From assembly GCA_937911855.1 (NCBI GenBank), contig CALDPK010000013.1, positions 1 to 19,759 on the forward strand: 19,759 nt of DNA, given 5' to 3'. This DNA is from an uncultured Trueperaceae bacterium. GTDB lineage: Bacteria; Deinococcota; Deinococci; Deinococcales; Trueperaceae. Position numbers and translations under genes: made by a program. Below are positions 1 to 7,609 of this stretch, one piece after another. Numbering within the stretch: the first letter of the stretch is position 1; each line of letters begins with the position of its first letter. Under the pieces are notes generated by a model. It saw only the letters and a list, made by a program, of their open reading frames with translations. It ran no database searches and had not been told where the DNA came from.

Positions 1-1877
1 AGCAGCTCGAAGTGGTTGCCCTCCTCGATCAGCTTGCCCTTGCGCATGACCATGATGCGGTCCACGTCCTGGATGGTCGACAGGCGGTGCGCGATGATGA
101 TGCTCGTGCGGCCCTGCATCAGCTTGGCGAGTGCGTCCTGGATGAGTTCCTCGGTCTCGGTGTCGACGTTGGCCGTGGCCTCGTCCAGCACCAGCAGGAT
201 GTCGGGGTTCTGCACGAGTGCGCGGGCGAAGGCGATCAGCTGCTTCTGGCCGGTCGAGAAGCCCGCGCCGCGTTCGCGTACGACCGTGTCGTAACCGCTC
301 GGCAGCTTCGAGATGAACTGGTGCGCGTTGACGAACTTCGCCGCCTCGATGATGCGTGACATGGGGATGCTGTCGTCCTCGAGCGAGATGTTGCTGCGGA
401 TGGTGCCGGAGAACAGGAACGGATCCTGAAGTACGATGCCGACGTGCCTGCGCAGTTCGATCTGGTCGTAATCGCGCACGTCGACGCCGTCGATGAAGAT
501 GCCGCCTTTCTGAACGTCGTAGAAACGCGAGAGCAGGCTGATGATCGTCGTCTTGCCGGCACCGGTGTGGCCGACAAGAGCCACGCTCTCGCCGGGGGCG
601 ATCTTCAGGTTCAGGTCTTTGAGCACCCAGTTCTCGTTCTCGTAGGCGAACCAGACGTCGCGGAACTCGACCTCGCCACGGAAGTTGTCGAAGCTGACGG
701 GTGATTCCGGGTCGGTGATCTTCTCCTCGGTGTCGAGCAGGCTGAAGATCCGTTCGCTGGAGGCCATGGCCGCCTGCATGATGTTGAACTTGTCGCTCAG
801 GTCCTGCAGCGGCCGGAAGAACATGCCTGCGTACTGGTTGAAGGCTATGAGCACGCCGATGGTCACGAACTCGCTGACGCCCGGGCCAACCAGGTGGTAA
901 GCGCCGTAGTAGACGATGACTGCCGTGACGATGGCGCCGGTGAGCGTGACTGCGGGGTGGAACAGGCTGAACCAGCGGACCTGTTCGTGGTTCGAGTCGA
1001 GCAGGCGCAGGTTGAGCCGGTCGAAGTGCTTGCGGTTTCGGCCCTCGCGGTTGAACAGCTGCACGGTCTTCATGCCGGTCAGGTTCTCGGCCAGGTACGA
1101 GTTGGAGATGCTGGTCCGCAGGCGCACCGACCGGTAGGCGTCGCGGATGCGCGAGCGCAGGAAGTTCAGCACCAGGAACAGCAGCGGCATGATGGCCAGG
1201 GTGATGAGTGCCAGCTGCCAGTTGATGATGAACATGTAGACGATGAGGCCCAGGATCATGCCGAAGTCCGCGACGATGCCCACGACCCCGTCGGTGAGCA
1301 TCTGCTGGATGGCGTCGACGTCGCTCGTCATGCGGGTTATGAGCCGGCCGACCGGGGTGCGGTCGAAGAAGCCCATGTGCAGCCGCTCGATCTTGGTGAA
1401 GATGGCGCGGCGCAGGTCGTAGATGACGTGCTGGCCCAGCCAGGCGATGATGTAGGTGTACGCGTAGCGCAGCCCGAAGCTCAGCAGGCGCAGGCCCATG
1501 TAGATGAGCACGATGTTCAGCACGCCGCTGAACCGTTCATCCACCGTGAGGTTGTTGAAGGGCGCTTCACCAGCGACCAGGTAGTTGTCGATTATCAGTG
1601 CGATCAGGCTCGGGAAGGCCGGTGCGACCGCGCTGTAGGCCAGCAGCAGGAGGATGCCAAGGACGAGCTGCAGGCGGTAGGGCTTCAGGTACGCCAGGAG
1701 CCGCCTGGTGACCTGCATGTCGAACGATTTCTCGAACGACTCGCCGTCTTCGTCGAAAGCACCTTCCCGGCGGAGCCGGGCCACGTTCTTGCGGCGGTTG
1801 CGGCGGTATTCGGCCTTGAGTGCCTCAACGTCGTAATCGGCGGCACTCATGTCTGTCAGTTGTGGGTCTCGGTTCAT
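1..1877 (-). CDS. ABC exporter half-transporter, catalytically canonical subunit (3' end outside window)
   Basis: This is a membrane-bound ABC exporter subunit with an N-terminal six-helix transmembrane domain fused to a C-terminal ATPase. About 625 residues are visible and the last residues lie beyond the left edge. The Walker A GHTGAGKT is at residues 436-443, the signature reads FSTGQK (540-545), Walker B ends in LDEAT with the catalytic Glu at 566, and a switch His follows in IIIAHRLS. The signature departs from LSGGQ (Thr for the first Gly), which fits a partner that supplies the degenerate ATP site. A charged N-terminal extension of about 60 residues precedes the first helix. The ATG at 1877 overlaps the upstream stop as TGATG and has GGAG 8 nt before it; an ATG nine codons later (1850) is possible. 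It should pair with the neighbouring subunit as a heterodimer of the TM287/288 or YfiB/YfiC type. The substrate cannot be read from sequence; lipids or drugs are typical for the family. Confidence 0.93.
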   Translation of the reverse strand, partial: MNRDPQLTDMSAADYDVEALKAEYRRNRRKNVARLRREGAFDEDGESFEKSFDMQVTRRLLAYLKPYRLQLVLGILLLLAYSAVAPAFPSLIALIIDNYLVAGEAPFNNLTVDERFSGVLNIVLIYMGLRLLSFGLRYAYTYIIAWLGQHVIYDLRRAIFTKIERLHMGFFDRTPVGRLITRMTSDVDAIQQMLTDGVVGIVADFGMILGLIVYMFIINWQLALITLAIMPLLFLVLNFLRSRIRDAYRSVRLRTSISNSYLAENLTGMKTVQLFNREGRNRKHFDRLNLRLLDSNHEQVRWFSLFHPAVTLTGAIVTAVIVYYGAYHLVGPGVSEFVTIGVLIAFNQYAGMFFRPLQDLSDKFNIMQAAMASSERIFSLLDTEEKITDPESPVSFDNFRGEVEFRDVWFAYENENWVLKDLNLKIAPGESVALVGHTGAGKTTIISLLSRFYDVQKGGIFIDGVDVRDYDQIELRRHVGIVLQDPFLFSGTIRSNISLEDDSIPMSRIIEAAKFVNAHQFISKLPSGYDTVVRERGAGFSTGQKQLIAFARALVQNPDILLVLDEATANVDTETEELIQDALAKLMQGRTSIIIAHRLSTIQDVDRIMVMRKGKLIEEGNHFEL

Positions 1878-3637
1878 CAGGCCTGCTCCAGATCCTGCTC
1901 AAGCTGCTGACGCCTGTCTATGTCCGCGTACCAGCCGTCCAGGGCGAGCAGCTCTTCCTGGGTTCCCTGTTCGACGATCTTCCCGTCATCCAGCACGATG
2001 ATGTGGTCGGAGTTCCTGAAGGCGCTCACCCGGTGGGCGACTATGAGCGAGGTGCGGTCCTGCTGGACCGTCTCGAGTCCTTCGAGGATGCGGGCTTCAG
2101 TCTGCGTGTCAACGGCGCTCAGTGCGTCGTCCAGGATCAGGATGGCGGGTTCACGGATGATGGCGCGTGCCAGTGCCGTGCGCTGCCGCTGGCCGCCCGA
2201 GAGGGTCACGCCGCGTTCGCCGAGGCTGGTGTCGTAGCCTTCGGGGAAATCCTCCACGTCGCCGGCCAGCTGCACGAGCCGCGCGGTCGCCCGGATCTGC
2301 TCGAACCGCTCCGGCGAGTCATCCTCGGGCAGGCCGTAAGCGATGTTCTCAGCGATGGTGTCGGAGAACAGGAACGGTTCCTGTGGCACCAGGCCGATGT
2401 GGCGGCGCAGTACTTCGAGCGGGTACTCGCGGATGTCGCGGCCGTCGATGAGGATCTCGCCTTCGGTCGGGTCCACCAGCCTGGAGAGCAGCTGCACGAT
2501 CATCGTCTTGCCGCTGCCGGTCCTGCCGGTGATGCCCAGCGACGCTCCGGCAGGGAGGTGGAAGGAGACGTTCTTCAGCGCCTTGGTGGAACCGAAGTTC
2601 AGGCTCACGTTGCGGAACTCGATCTCGCCCTGGAAGTCGCGCAGGTCGTAATCGGTGCGGCTGGTGTCGCGGACGCGCGGCCCGTGGGTGAGTATCTCGC
2701 TCAGGCGGCCCCACGAGGTCGCTCCGCGCTGGAACACGCTGGCGATCCAGCCCAGCGCGATGATGGGCCAGCTGAGTGCTTCGAACAGCAGCAGGAACGC
2801 ACTGAACTGGCCGATCGACAGATCCGCGCCGAGTCCCAGCACCTGCCTGCCGCCGATGAGCAGGATGACCGAGGTGGTGAGGCCGAACAGCACTTCCATG
2901 AGCGGGAACAGCGGGCCGTCCGCGCGGACCAGGTTCAGGTTGCGCCTGATGAATTCGTCGTTGAGTCGCGCGAACTTGCCGATCTCACGGTTCTCGATGC
3001 CGAAGCCCTTGACTACGCGGATTCCGCTGAAGTTCTCCTGGGCCATTGCCGCGATGTTGGAGAACTGCTCCTGGACTTTCGCGTAGCGGCGGTGCACCAC
3101 GCGGAGGATAAGGAAGAAGGTGAGCGTGGTCAGTGGGACCAGGATCAGGGTCAGCAGCGTGAGCTGCGGGCTGATGCCGTACATGCGGATGAAGCTGAAG
3201 ATAAGCAGGGTAAGTGTGTTGAACCCCTGGAAGATTCCGACGCCGACGAACATGCGTACCGCGTTGAGGTCGACCGTCAGGCGGGCGATCATGTCGCCGA
3301 CCCGGTTGTTGTCGTAGTAATGCGCGTCCAGCCTGGTGAAGTGGTCGAACAGGTCGTGACGCATGTCGAACTGCACGTCCCAGCTGGCCCCCAGGATGGT
3401 CCTGCGCACGAACACCAGCACCACAACCGCGATTCCCACTGCACCCAGGATGCCGAGCGAGTAGAACCAGACGTTCTGCATGGTCATGGTTCCGTCAGCC
3501 AGGGCGTCAATGGCCTGACCCGTGATGAGGGGCGCCAGTGTGGCGGTGAAGGATGAGACCAGGATCAGGAAGATCCCGATGCCGAACGGCCATGGATAGC
3601 GCTTCACATAAGTGAAGACGTCACGGAATGCTTGCAA
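1877..3637 (-). CDS. ABC exporter half-transporter, subunit with degenerate catalytic site
   Basis: This is the first subunit of the same heterodimeric ABC exporter, about 586 residues. Six hydrophobic helices fill roughly residues 15-310 and the ATPase domain follows. Numbered from the TTG start, Walker A GRTGSGKT is at 371-378, the signature LSGGQ at 479-483, Walker B ends in LDDAL with Asp 504 where the catalytic Glu is expected, and the switch His is at 535. The Glu-to-Asp change with an intact signature is the pattern of the non-catalytic partner in heterodimeric exporters. The start is uncertain. The frame is open to a GTG at 3724, but the extra 29 residues are Cys/Arg-rich and unlike coding sequence, and there is no ribosome site before that GTG. 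A TTG at 3637 has AGG 11 nt upstream. It is transcribed from the promoter at 3751-3778 and overlaps the next gene by one base. Confidence 0.92.
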   Translation of the reverse strand: MQAFRDVFTYVKRYPWPFGIGIFLILVSSFTATLAPLITGQAIDALADGTMTMQNVWFYSLGILGAVGIAVVVLVFVRRTILGASWDVQFDMRHDLFDHFTRLDAHYYDNNRVGDMIARLTVDLNAVRMFVGVGIFQGFNTLTLLIFSFIRMYGISPQLTLLTLILVPLTTLTFFLILRVVHRRYAKVQEQFSNIAAMAQENFSGIRVVKGFGIENREIGKFARLNDEFIRRNLNLVRADGPLFPLMEVLFGLTTSVILLIGGRQVLGLGADLSIGQFSAFLLLFEALSWPIIALGWIASVFQRGATSWGRLSEILTHGPRVRDTSRTDYDLRDFQGEIEFRNVSLNFGSTKALKNVSFHLPAGASLGITGRTGSGKTMIVQLLSRLVDPTEGEILIDGRDIREYPLEVLRRHIGLVPQEPFLFSDTIAENIAYGLPEDDSPERFEQIRATARLVQLAGDVEDFPEGYDTSLGERGVTLSGGQRQRTALARAIIREPAILILDDALSAVDTQTEARILEGLETVQQDRTSLIVAHRVSAFRNSDHIIVLDDGKIVEQGTQEELLALDGWYADIDRRQQLEQDLEQA

Positions 3638-3711
3638 CTTTGTGAGAACCTGCCTTCTGTACTGGATGGACGTTCTGCTGGCGAATCTGCTTCGGCTGCA
3701 GGCCAGCAAAC

Positions 3712-3735
3712 ACCCCTGACGCACCGGCCAGGGGT
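3712..3735. repeat. 7-bp inverted repeat just downstream of the ABC operon promoter
   Basis: The arms acccctg (3712-3718) and caggggt (3729-3735) are perfect inverted copies separated by 10 nt. They lie about 9-32 nt after the predicted transcription start of the exporter operon, so they could form an RNA hairpin in the leader or be a repressor operator. The alternative GTG start (3724) would fall in the loop, which is a further reason to prefer the downstream TTG. Confidence 0.5.
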
Positions 3736-3750
3736 ATATCGGCGAACGCC

Positions 3751-3778
3751 ATTATACAGGCAGGCTGCCGGGCCGCAA
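3751..3778 (-). promoter_or_regulatory. Sigma-70-type promoter of the ABC exporter operon
   Basis: On the minus strand a perfect TATAAT (3756-3751) is preceded by TTGCGG (3778-3773) with a 16-nt spacer. The predicted start of transcription is near 3744. The site lies just beyond the stop codon of the PASTA gene, so the exporter genes need not depend on read-through from ftsH. I see no convincing hairpin terminator between the two units. Confidence 0.65.
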
Positions 3779-3797
3779 GCTCTGCTGAAACGGCGGG

Positions 3798-5447
3798 TCA
3801 GCGGGTGCGCTGCAGCTCGCCGTACGGGTCGCCGTTGAGCTCCAGGCGGAAGGTCACGAGCGGTTCGTCGGTATCGAAAGAGCCCTGCACCCATTCGCCT
3901 CCTTCCACGGTCTGCTGTCCCACCAGGTGCTCGCGCCCGTCCAGTGCCAGCGCGTACACCCTGGCCGTCACCTGCGGGATGCCCGGTTCGATGTACCAGC
4001 TGTACGCCAGTCCCCGCTCGCCCGGGCTCTCGACCCGCGGTTCAGGTACGGGGGTGGGGATGACACGCGGATGCTCGTTGACCGTAAGCACGAGCCGCCC
4101 CTCGTCCAACCAGCTTCCGGGCGGCGGATCCTGCTCGACCACACCCTGGGGCCTGGCGGTGTCACTCACAGTGACGACTTCGATGTCGAAGCCTTCGGCG
4201 CGCGAGCGGGCGAGCGGCAGGCTCATCCCGATGAAGGTGGGCAGCGGCTGCATGTCCGGGTCGCCGCTGGCGACTTCGAGTGACAGTTTGACGTCCTCGA
4301 GGGCAACCTCTACCCCCGGGGCCGGTTCGTGCGCCACGACGGTGCCCGGCCGGGCGCTGATGTCCCGCACCTGCAGGATGCTCAGCTGCGCTTCCTGCAG
4401 GCCGGCCGTGAGAGCAGCGCTCAGCGCGTCGCTCAGCTGCATGCCGGTCAGGTCGGGCAGCACCACGCTGGGTACGGGCTCGCCGGCGCTGACCAGCAGG
4501 TTCAGCGGCGTGCCTTCGGCCACGGTGGAGCCTGCCTGTTCACTCTGGGCGATGACAACCCCTTCGGGCAGGTCAGAGGGCAGGCGCGAGATGCTGCCCA
4601 CTTCCAGCGGCGTGCCCTGCAGCGCGGCTGACACTTCGTCGGGCCAGCTCAATGCCGTCAGTTCAGGAACTACAAGTGGACGCACTTCATCAAGCGGGAA
4701 CGCGTACTTCAGCTGTACGCTGCCGCCCCGGGCGAGCTGACTGCCGGCAGCTGGCGTGGTCTCAAGCACGGTGCCGGGTTCCTCGTCGGATGAACTCGCC
4801 AGCGGTTCTGCGTACAGGCCGATCTCGGCCAGCTCGCGTACCGCATCGTTCACCTCGAGGCCGGTGACGCTGGTGACGGTAACGAGGCTGGTGTTCGTGC
4901 GCTGGTACCACGAGCCCGCGAGCGCCACGGCCGCCAGCAGCAGGAAACCGAAGGCCAGCGCGTTGGTGACGGTCGACTGGGGGAGGGTCCTGGAAGCCTG
5001 CCTGGTTCCTGAGGACGCCTGGGCGGCAGCGGGGGGAACTGCACCGGCTGTGATGCCGGTTTCCGCATCGGCCCACTGCAGCCCGTATATCTGCAGTCTG
5101 CGGCCGTTGCGCCTGACCTCGGCCTGCTCCGGCTTGAAGCCGGCGGCTTCGATGGCTGCCTTGAATTCCGGTTCAAGCGTCTGGGTGACGGTGCCCTGGG
5201 GCAGCTGCCAGGCCACGTAATGAGCACCCGGGCGCGCGACCACATCATGTACGGCCGCGTGCCCGGATTTCATCAGCCGCCTCAGACCGCGGCGGTACTG
5301 TTCAAAACTGCGTTCCTGGTCGGCGCTTACTTCGAACCAGACGATGCGGAGTACGGTGCCGTCGGGCGATGACGCTTCGAACAGGGTCTGGCGGTTGCCC
5401 GAATGCTCCTCACGGAGGATCTCGTACTTGCCGTCAAGCATCGGCAT
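3798..5447 (-). CDS. PASTA-repeat membrane protein with a remnant Ser/Thr kinase N-lobe
   Basis: This is a single-pass membrane protein of 549 residues. Residues 7-90 resemble the N-lobe of PknB-like kinases (KYEIL start, then a β-strand and helix pattern). The glycine loop is degraded to HSGNRQ, the VAxK lysine is absent, and no HRD or DFG motif follows, so it cannot be an active kinase. A transmembrane segment lies at about 162-181. Four PASTA repeats follow (about 186-250, 257-322, 326-394, 399-458), then a Pro-rich linker and a β-rich C-terminal module (475-549). PASTA repeats of this class bind peptidoglycan fragments or muropeptides outside the membrane, so a wall-sensing or scaffolding role is inferred. 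The ATG at 5447 is used; an ATG two codons later is equally possible, and no strong ribosome site is visible. It begins 35 nt after ftsH, apparently in the same transcript. Confidence 0.85.
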   Translation of the reverse strand: MPMLDGKYEILREEHSGNRQTLFEASSPDGTVLRIVWFEVSADQERSFEQYRRGLRRLMKSGHAAVHDVVARPGAHYVAWQLPQGTVTQTLEPEFKAAIEAAGFKPEQAEVRRNGRRLQIYGLQWADAETGITAGAVPPAAAQASSGTRQASRTLPQSTVTNALAFGFLLLAAVALAGSWYQRTNTSLVTVTSVTGLEVNDAVRELAEIGLYAEPLASSSDEEPGTVLETTPAAGSQLARGGSVQLKYAFPLDEVRPLVVPELTALSWPDEVSAALQGTPLEVGSISRLPSDLPEGVVIAQSEQAGSTVAEGTPLNLLVSAGEPVPSVVLPDLTGMQLSDALSAALTAGLQEAQLSILQVRDISARPGTVVAHEPAPGVEVALEDVKLSLEVASGDPDMQPLPTFIGMSLPLARSRAEGFDIEVVTVSDTARPQGVVEQDPPPGSWLDEGRLVLTVNEHPRVIPTPVPEPRVESPGERGLAYSWYIEPGIPQVTARVYALALDGREHLVGQQTVEGGEWVQGSFDTDEPLVTFRLELNGDPYGELQRTR

Positions 5448-5482
5448 GTCAGCACGCCCGCCCGCGGTTCAGGGAAGTTACC

Positions 5483-7486
5483 TCAGTCAGCGCCCGGTGT
5501 GGGACGCGGATCCAGTGATTTGCCCGGCCGGTCGTCGCGGCGCCGCTCCTCACCGGGAGCGGCGGCTGGCGGGGAGGCCGGTGAGGTCTCGACTTCGGAC
5601 GGGCCGGGCGTGGGTTCACGGCGGATCGATTCTTCCTCAATCCACTGCGCCACTTCCTCGGTGCTCAGGCCTTCCTTGACCTTGTCCATGGCCAGGTGGA
5701 TGACCTTGCCGTCGATCGTCTCGCGCTTGAGCAGGGCCTGAGCGACGGCGTCCACCGCAGTCCAGTTCTCTTCGATGATCGCGTGGGTCTTGTCGTAGGC
5801 GGCGCTCAGGATCTCGTGGACCTGCTCTTCCAGCCTGCGGGCGGTTTCCTCGCTGAAGTCCTTGCGGCGGCTGATCTCGCCACCCAGGAACACCGGCTGG
5901 TCGTCGCTGCCCCACGAGATGTACTCGTGCTCACCCATGCCCAGATCGAAGACCATCTTCTTGGCAAGGTCAGTCGCCTGACGGAGGTCGTTCGAAGCGC
6001 CGGACGAGATGGTGCCGGTCAGCCGTTTCTCGGCCACCCGGCCACCGAACGCCACGATGAGCTGCTGGCGGAACCGTTCGATGTTGTAGAGCAGTTCTTC
6101 CTTGGCCAAAGGAGCCATGAAGCCGCCGGCTGAGCCGCGCGGCATGATGGTCACCTTGCGGATGCTGCCGAGGTTCGGCTGCGCGGCGAAGGCGATGGCG
6201 TGACCGGCCTCGTGATAGGCCAGCGCGCGCTGCTCTTCCTTCGACGGCGTCAGGCTGCTGCGGCGCAGGCCCAGCGTGATGCGGTCCAGCGCCTCGTTGA
6301 AGTCTTCCCAGGAGATGACCTGCTTGTTGGTCCGGGCTGCGACCAGCGCGGCCTCGTTGGTCAGGTTCTCGAGGTCGGCACCGGAGAACATCGGGGTGGC
6401 ACCTGCCAGGCGCTCGAGGTCCACGTCTTCGGAGATCGGCTTGTTGCGCACATGGACCTTCAGGATGTCACGGCGTTCGGACAGGGTCGGCAGACCGATG
6501 GTGACCTGACGGTCGAAACGGCCGGGACGCAGCAGCGCCGGGTCCAGGACGTCAGGACGGTTGGTAGCCGCGATGATGATGACCGAAGTGTCCTTCTCGA
6601 AGCCGTCCATCTCGGACAGGATCTGGTTCAGTGTCTGTTCACGCTCGTCGTGACCGCCACCTATGCCGGCACCACGCCGGCGGCCGATGGAGTCAAGCTC
6701 GTCGATGAAGATGATGGCCGGGCTGGTCTTGCGGGCCTCTTCGAACAGGTTGCGGACGCGGCTTGCGCCCACACCCACGAACATCTCCATGAACTCGGAG
6801 GCTGAAACCGTCAGGAACGGCACGCCTGCTTCGCCGGCAACTGCGCGGGCCAGGAGCGTCTTGCCCGTACCGGGCGGACCCACGAGCAGTACGCCCTTGG
6901 GGATCTCGGCACCGATGCGGAGGTACTTCTGGGGCTGCTTGAGGAAGTCGACGACTTCACGCAGTTCCTGTTTCGCCTCGCGATGACCGGCAACGTCATC
7001 GAACATGGTCTTCACGCGGTTCTCGCGTCCGTACGTCTTGGCTTTCGACTGGCCGAACTGCATGACCTGGTTGGGGCCGCCCTGGGCGCGCATGAACACG
7101 AACCAGAACAGACCGATAAGTATCAGAATCGGCAGGAACGAAATAAGGTAATTTATCCACGCCGGCGGGTTACGGATCGTTACGTCAGGGACGCGTTCTT
7201 CCAGGCGGGTAAGCAGGGTGTCGGTGATGATGGTCGTGGTGCTGAAGACCCGGATCGTCTGGGGTTCGCCGTTGACCGTTACCTGGCTCTCGCTGGCAAG
7301 TTCGCCCTGTATGTCGCCGCTGGCGCGGTCCACGGTGACGGAAGCCACCCGGCCGGAGTCAAGCAGCTCGACGAATGTGCTGAAATTGATCTCCCGGCTT
7401 CCGGTACCGGCAGAGAACTGGTTGAACACGAATATGCCCAGGATGATGAGCATGACGAGTAACCAGGGGTTGAATGTACGTCTCAA
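5483..7486 (-). CDS. ftsH: ATP-dependent zinc metalloprotease FtsH
   Basis: FtsH is a membrane-anchored hexameric AAA+ protease that extracts and degrades misassembled membrane proteins and short-lived regulators. The protein is 667 residues, near the usual 610-700. Two transmembrane helices (8-24 and 112-132) flank an extracytoplasmic domain. The AAA module has Walker A GPPGTGKT (203-210), pore loop MFVGVG (235-240), Walker B IIFIDE (258-263) and the second region of homology with arginine fingers R320 and R323. The zinc site HEAGH is at 425-429, with the third ligand probably D500 in SGASND. The tail after about 625 is Pro-rich and probably disordered. The start is TTG at 7486, chosen because GGAGG lies exactly 5 nt upstream and the N-terminus then gives a proper membrane anchor. 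The PASTA gene follows in the same direction. Confidence 0.97.
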   Translation of the reverse strand: MRRTFNPWLLVMLIILGIFVFNQFSAGTGSREINFSTFVELLDSGRVASVTVDRASGDIQGELASESQVTVNGEPQTIRVFSTTTIITDTLLTRLEERVPDVTIRNPPAWINYLISFLPILILIGLFWFVFMRAQGGPNQVMQFGQSKAKTYGRENRVKTMFDDVAGHREAKQELREVVDFLKQPQKYLRIGAEIPKGVLLVGPPGTGKTLLARAVAGEAGVPFLTVSASEFMEMFVGVGASRVRNLFEEARKTSPAIIFIDELDSIGRRRGAGIGGGHDEREQTLNQILSEMDGFEKDTSVIIIAATNRPDVLDPALLRPGRFDRQVTIGLPTLSERRDILKVHVRNKPISEDVDLERLAGATPMFSGADLENLTNEAALVAARTNKQVISWEDFNEALDRITLGLRRSSLTPSKEEQRALAYHEAGHAIAFAAQPNLGSIRKVTIMPRGSAGGFMAPLAKEELLYNIERFRQQLIVAFGGRVAEKRLTGTISSGASNDLRQATDLAKKMVFDLGMGEHEYISWGSDDQPVFLGGEISRRKDFSEETARRLEEQVHEILSAAYDKTHAIIEENWTAVDAVAQALLKRETIDGKVIHLAMDKVKEGLSTEEVAQWIEEESIRREPTPGPSEVETSPASPPAAAPGEERRRDDRPGKSLDPRPTPGAD

Positions 7487-7500
7487 CAGAACCTCCAGAA

Positions 7501-7537
7501 GACAGCCGGCGCCCGCGAATGGGCTTGCTGGGCTGTC
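7501..7537 (-). promoter_or_regulatory. Hairpin in the ftsH leader next to the ribosome binding site
   Basis: In the predicted ftsH leader the arms GACAGCC (7537-7531) and GGCTGTC (7507-7501) are perfectly complementary. An inner GCCC/GGGC stem (7524-7521 with 7514-7511) closes a six-base loop. The two stems are separated by an asymmetric internal loop (6 and 3 nt). The structure ends 4 nt before the GGAGG of ftsH. It could tune ribosome access, but no sequence in it directly pairs with the GGAGG. Confidence 0.45.
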
Positions 7538-7552
7538 TCGTTGCTGACAGGA

Positions 7553-7561
7553 ATAGTAGCA
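7553..7561 (-). promoter_or_regulatory. Extended -10 promoter candidate for ftsH
   Basis: On the minus strand TGCTACTAT (7561-7553) matches an extended -10 element (TGn plus TACTAT). No good -35 hexamer lies 16-18 nt upstream, as is common for extended -10 promoters. Transcription would start near 7546 and give a leader of about 60 nt containing the hairpin described separately. The remaining sequence up to the glgC stop shows no terminator, so read-through from glgC is also possible. Confidence 0.4.
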
Positions 7562-7609
7562 CCCTGCGTCATGAGCTTCCTGTAAGCTGTCGAACCTTGT
7601 GGCAGGGGG

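Noticed and set aside
894..3556. Long plus-strand open frames (894-1910 and 1820-3556) opposite the ABC exporter genes
   Set aside because: They are antisense to genes with complete domain motifs; their products are rich in Gln, Glu, Val, His and Asp, as expected from reading GC-rich codons backwards, with no recognisable domain.
3637..3650. TTTGTGAGAACC as a possible Rex operator half-site
   Set aside because: Only one TTGTGA half is present and no TCACAA lies at the required spacing.
3632..3838. Small plus-strand open frame in the gap upstream of the ABC exporter genes
   Set aside because: It lies over the exporter promoter and the end of the PASTA gene, has no ribosome site and no recognisable product.
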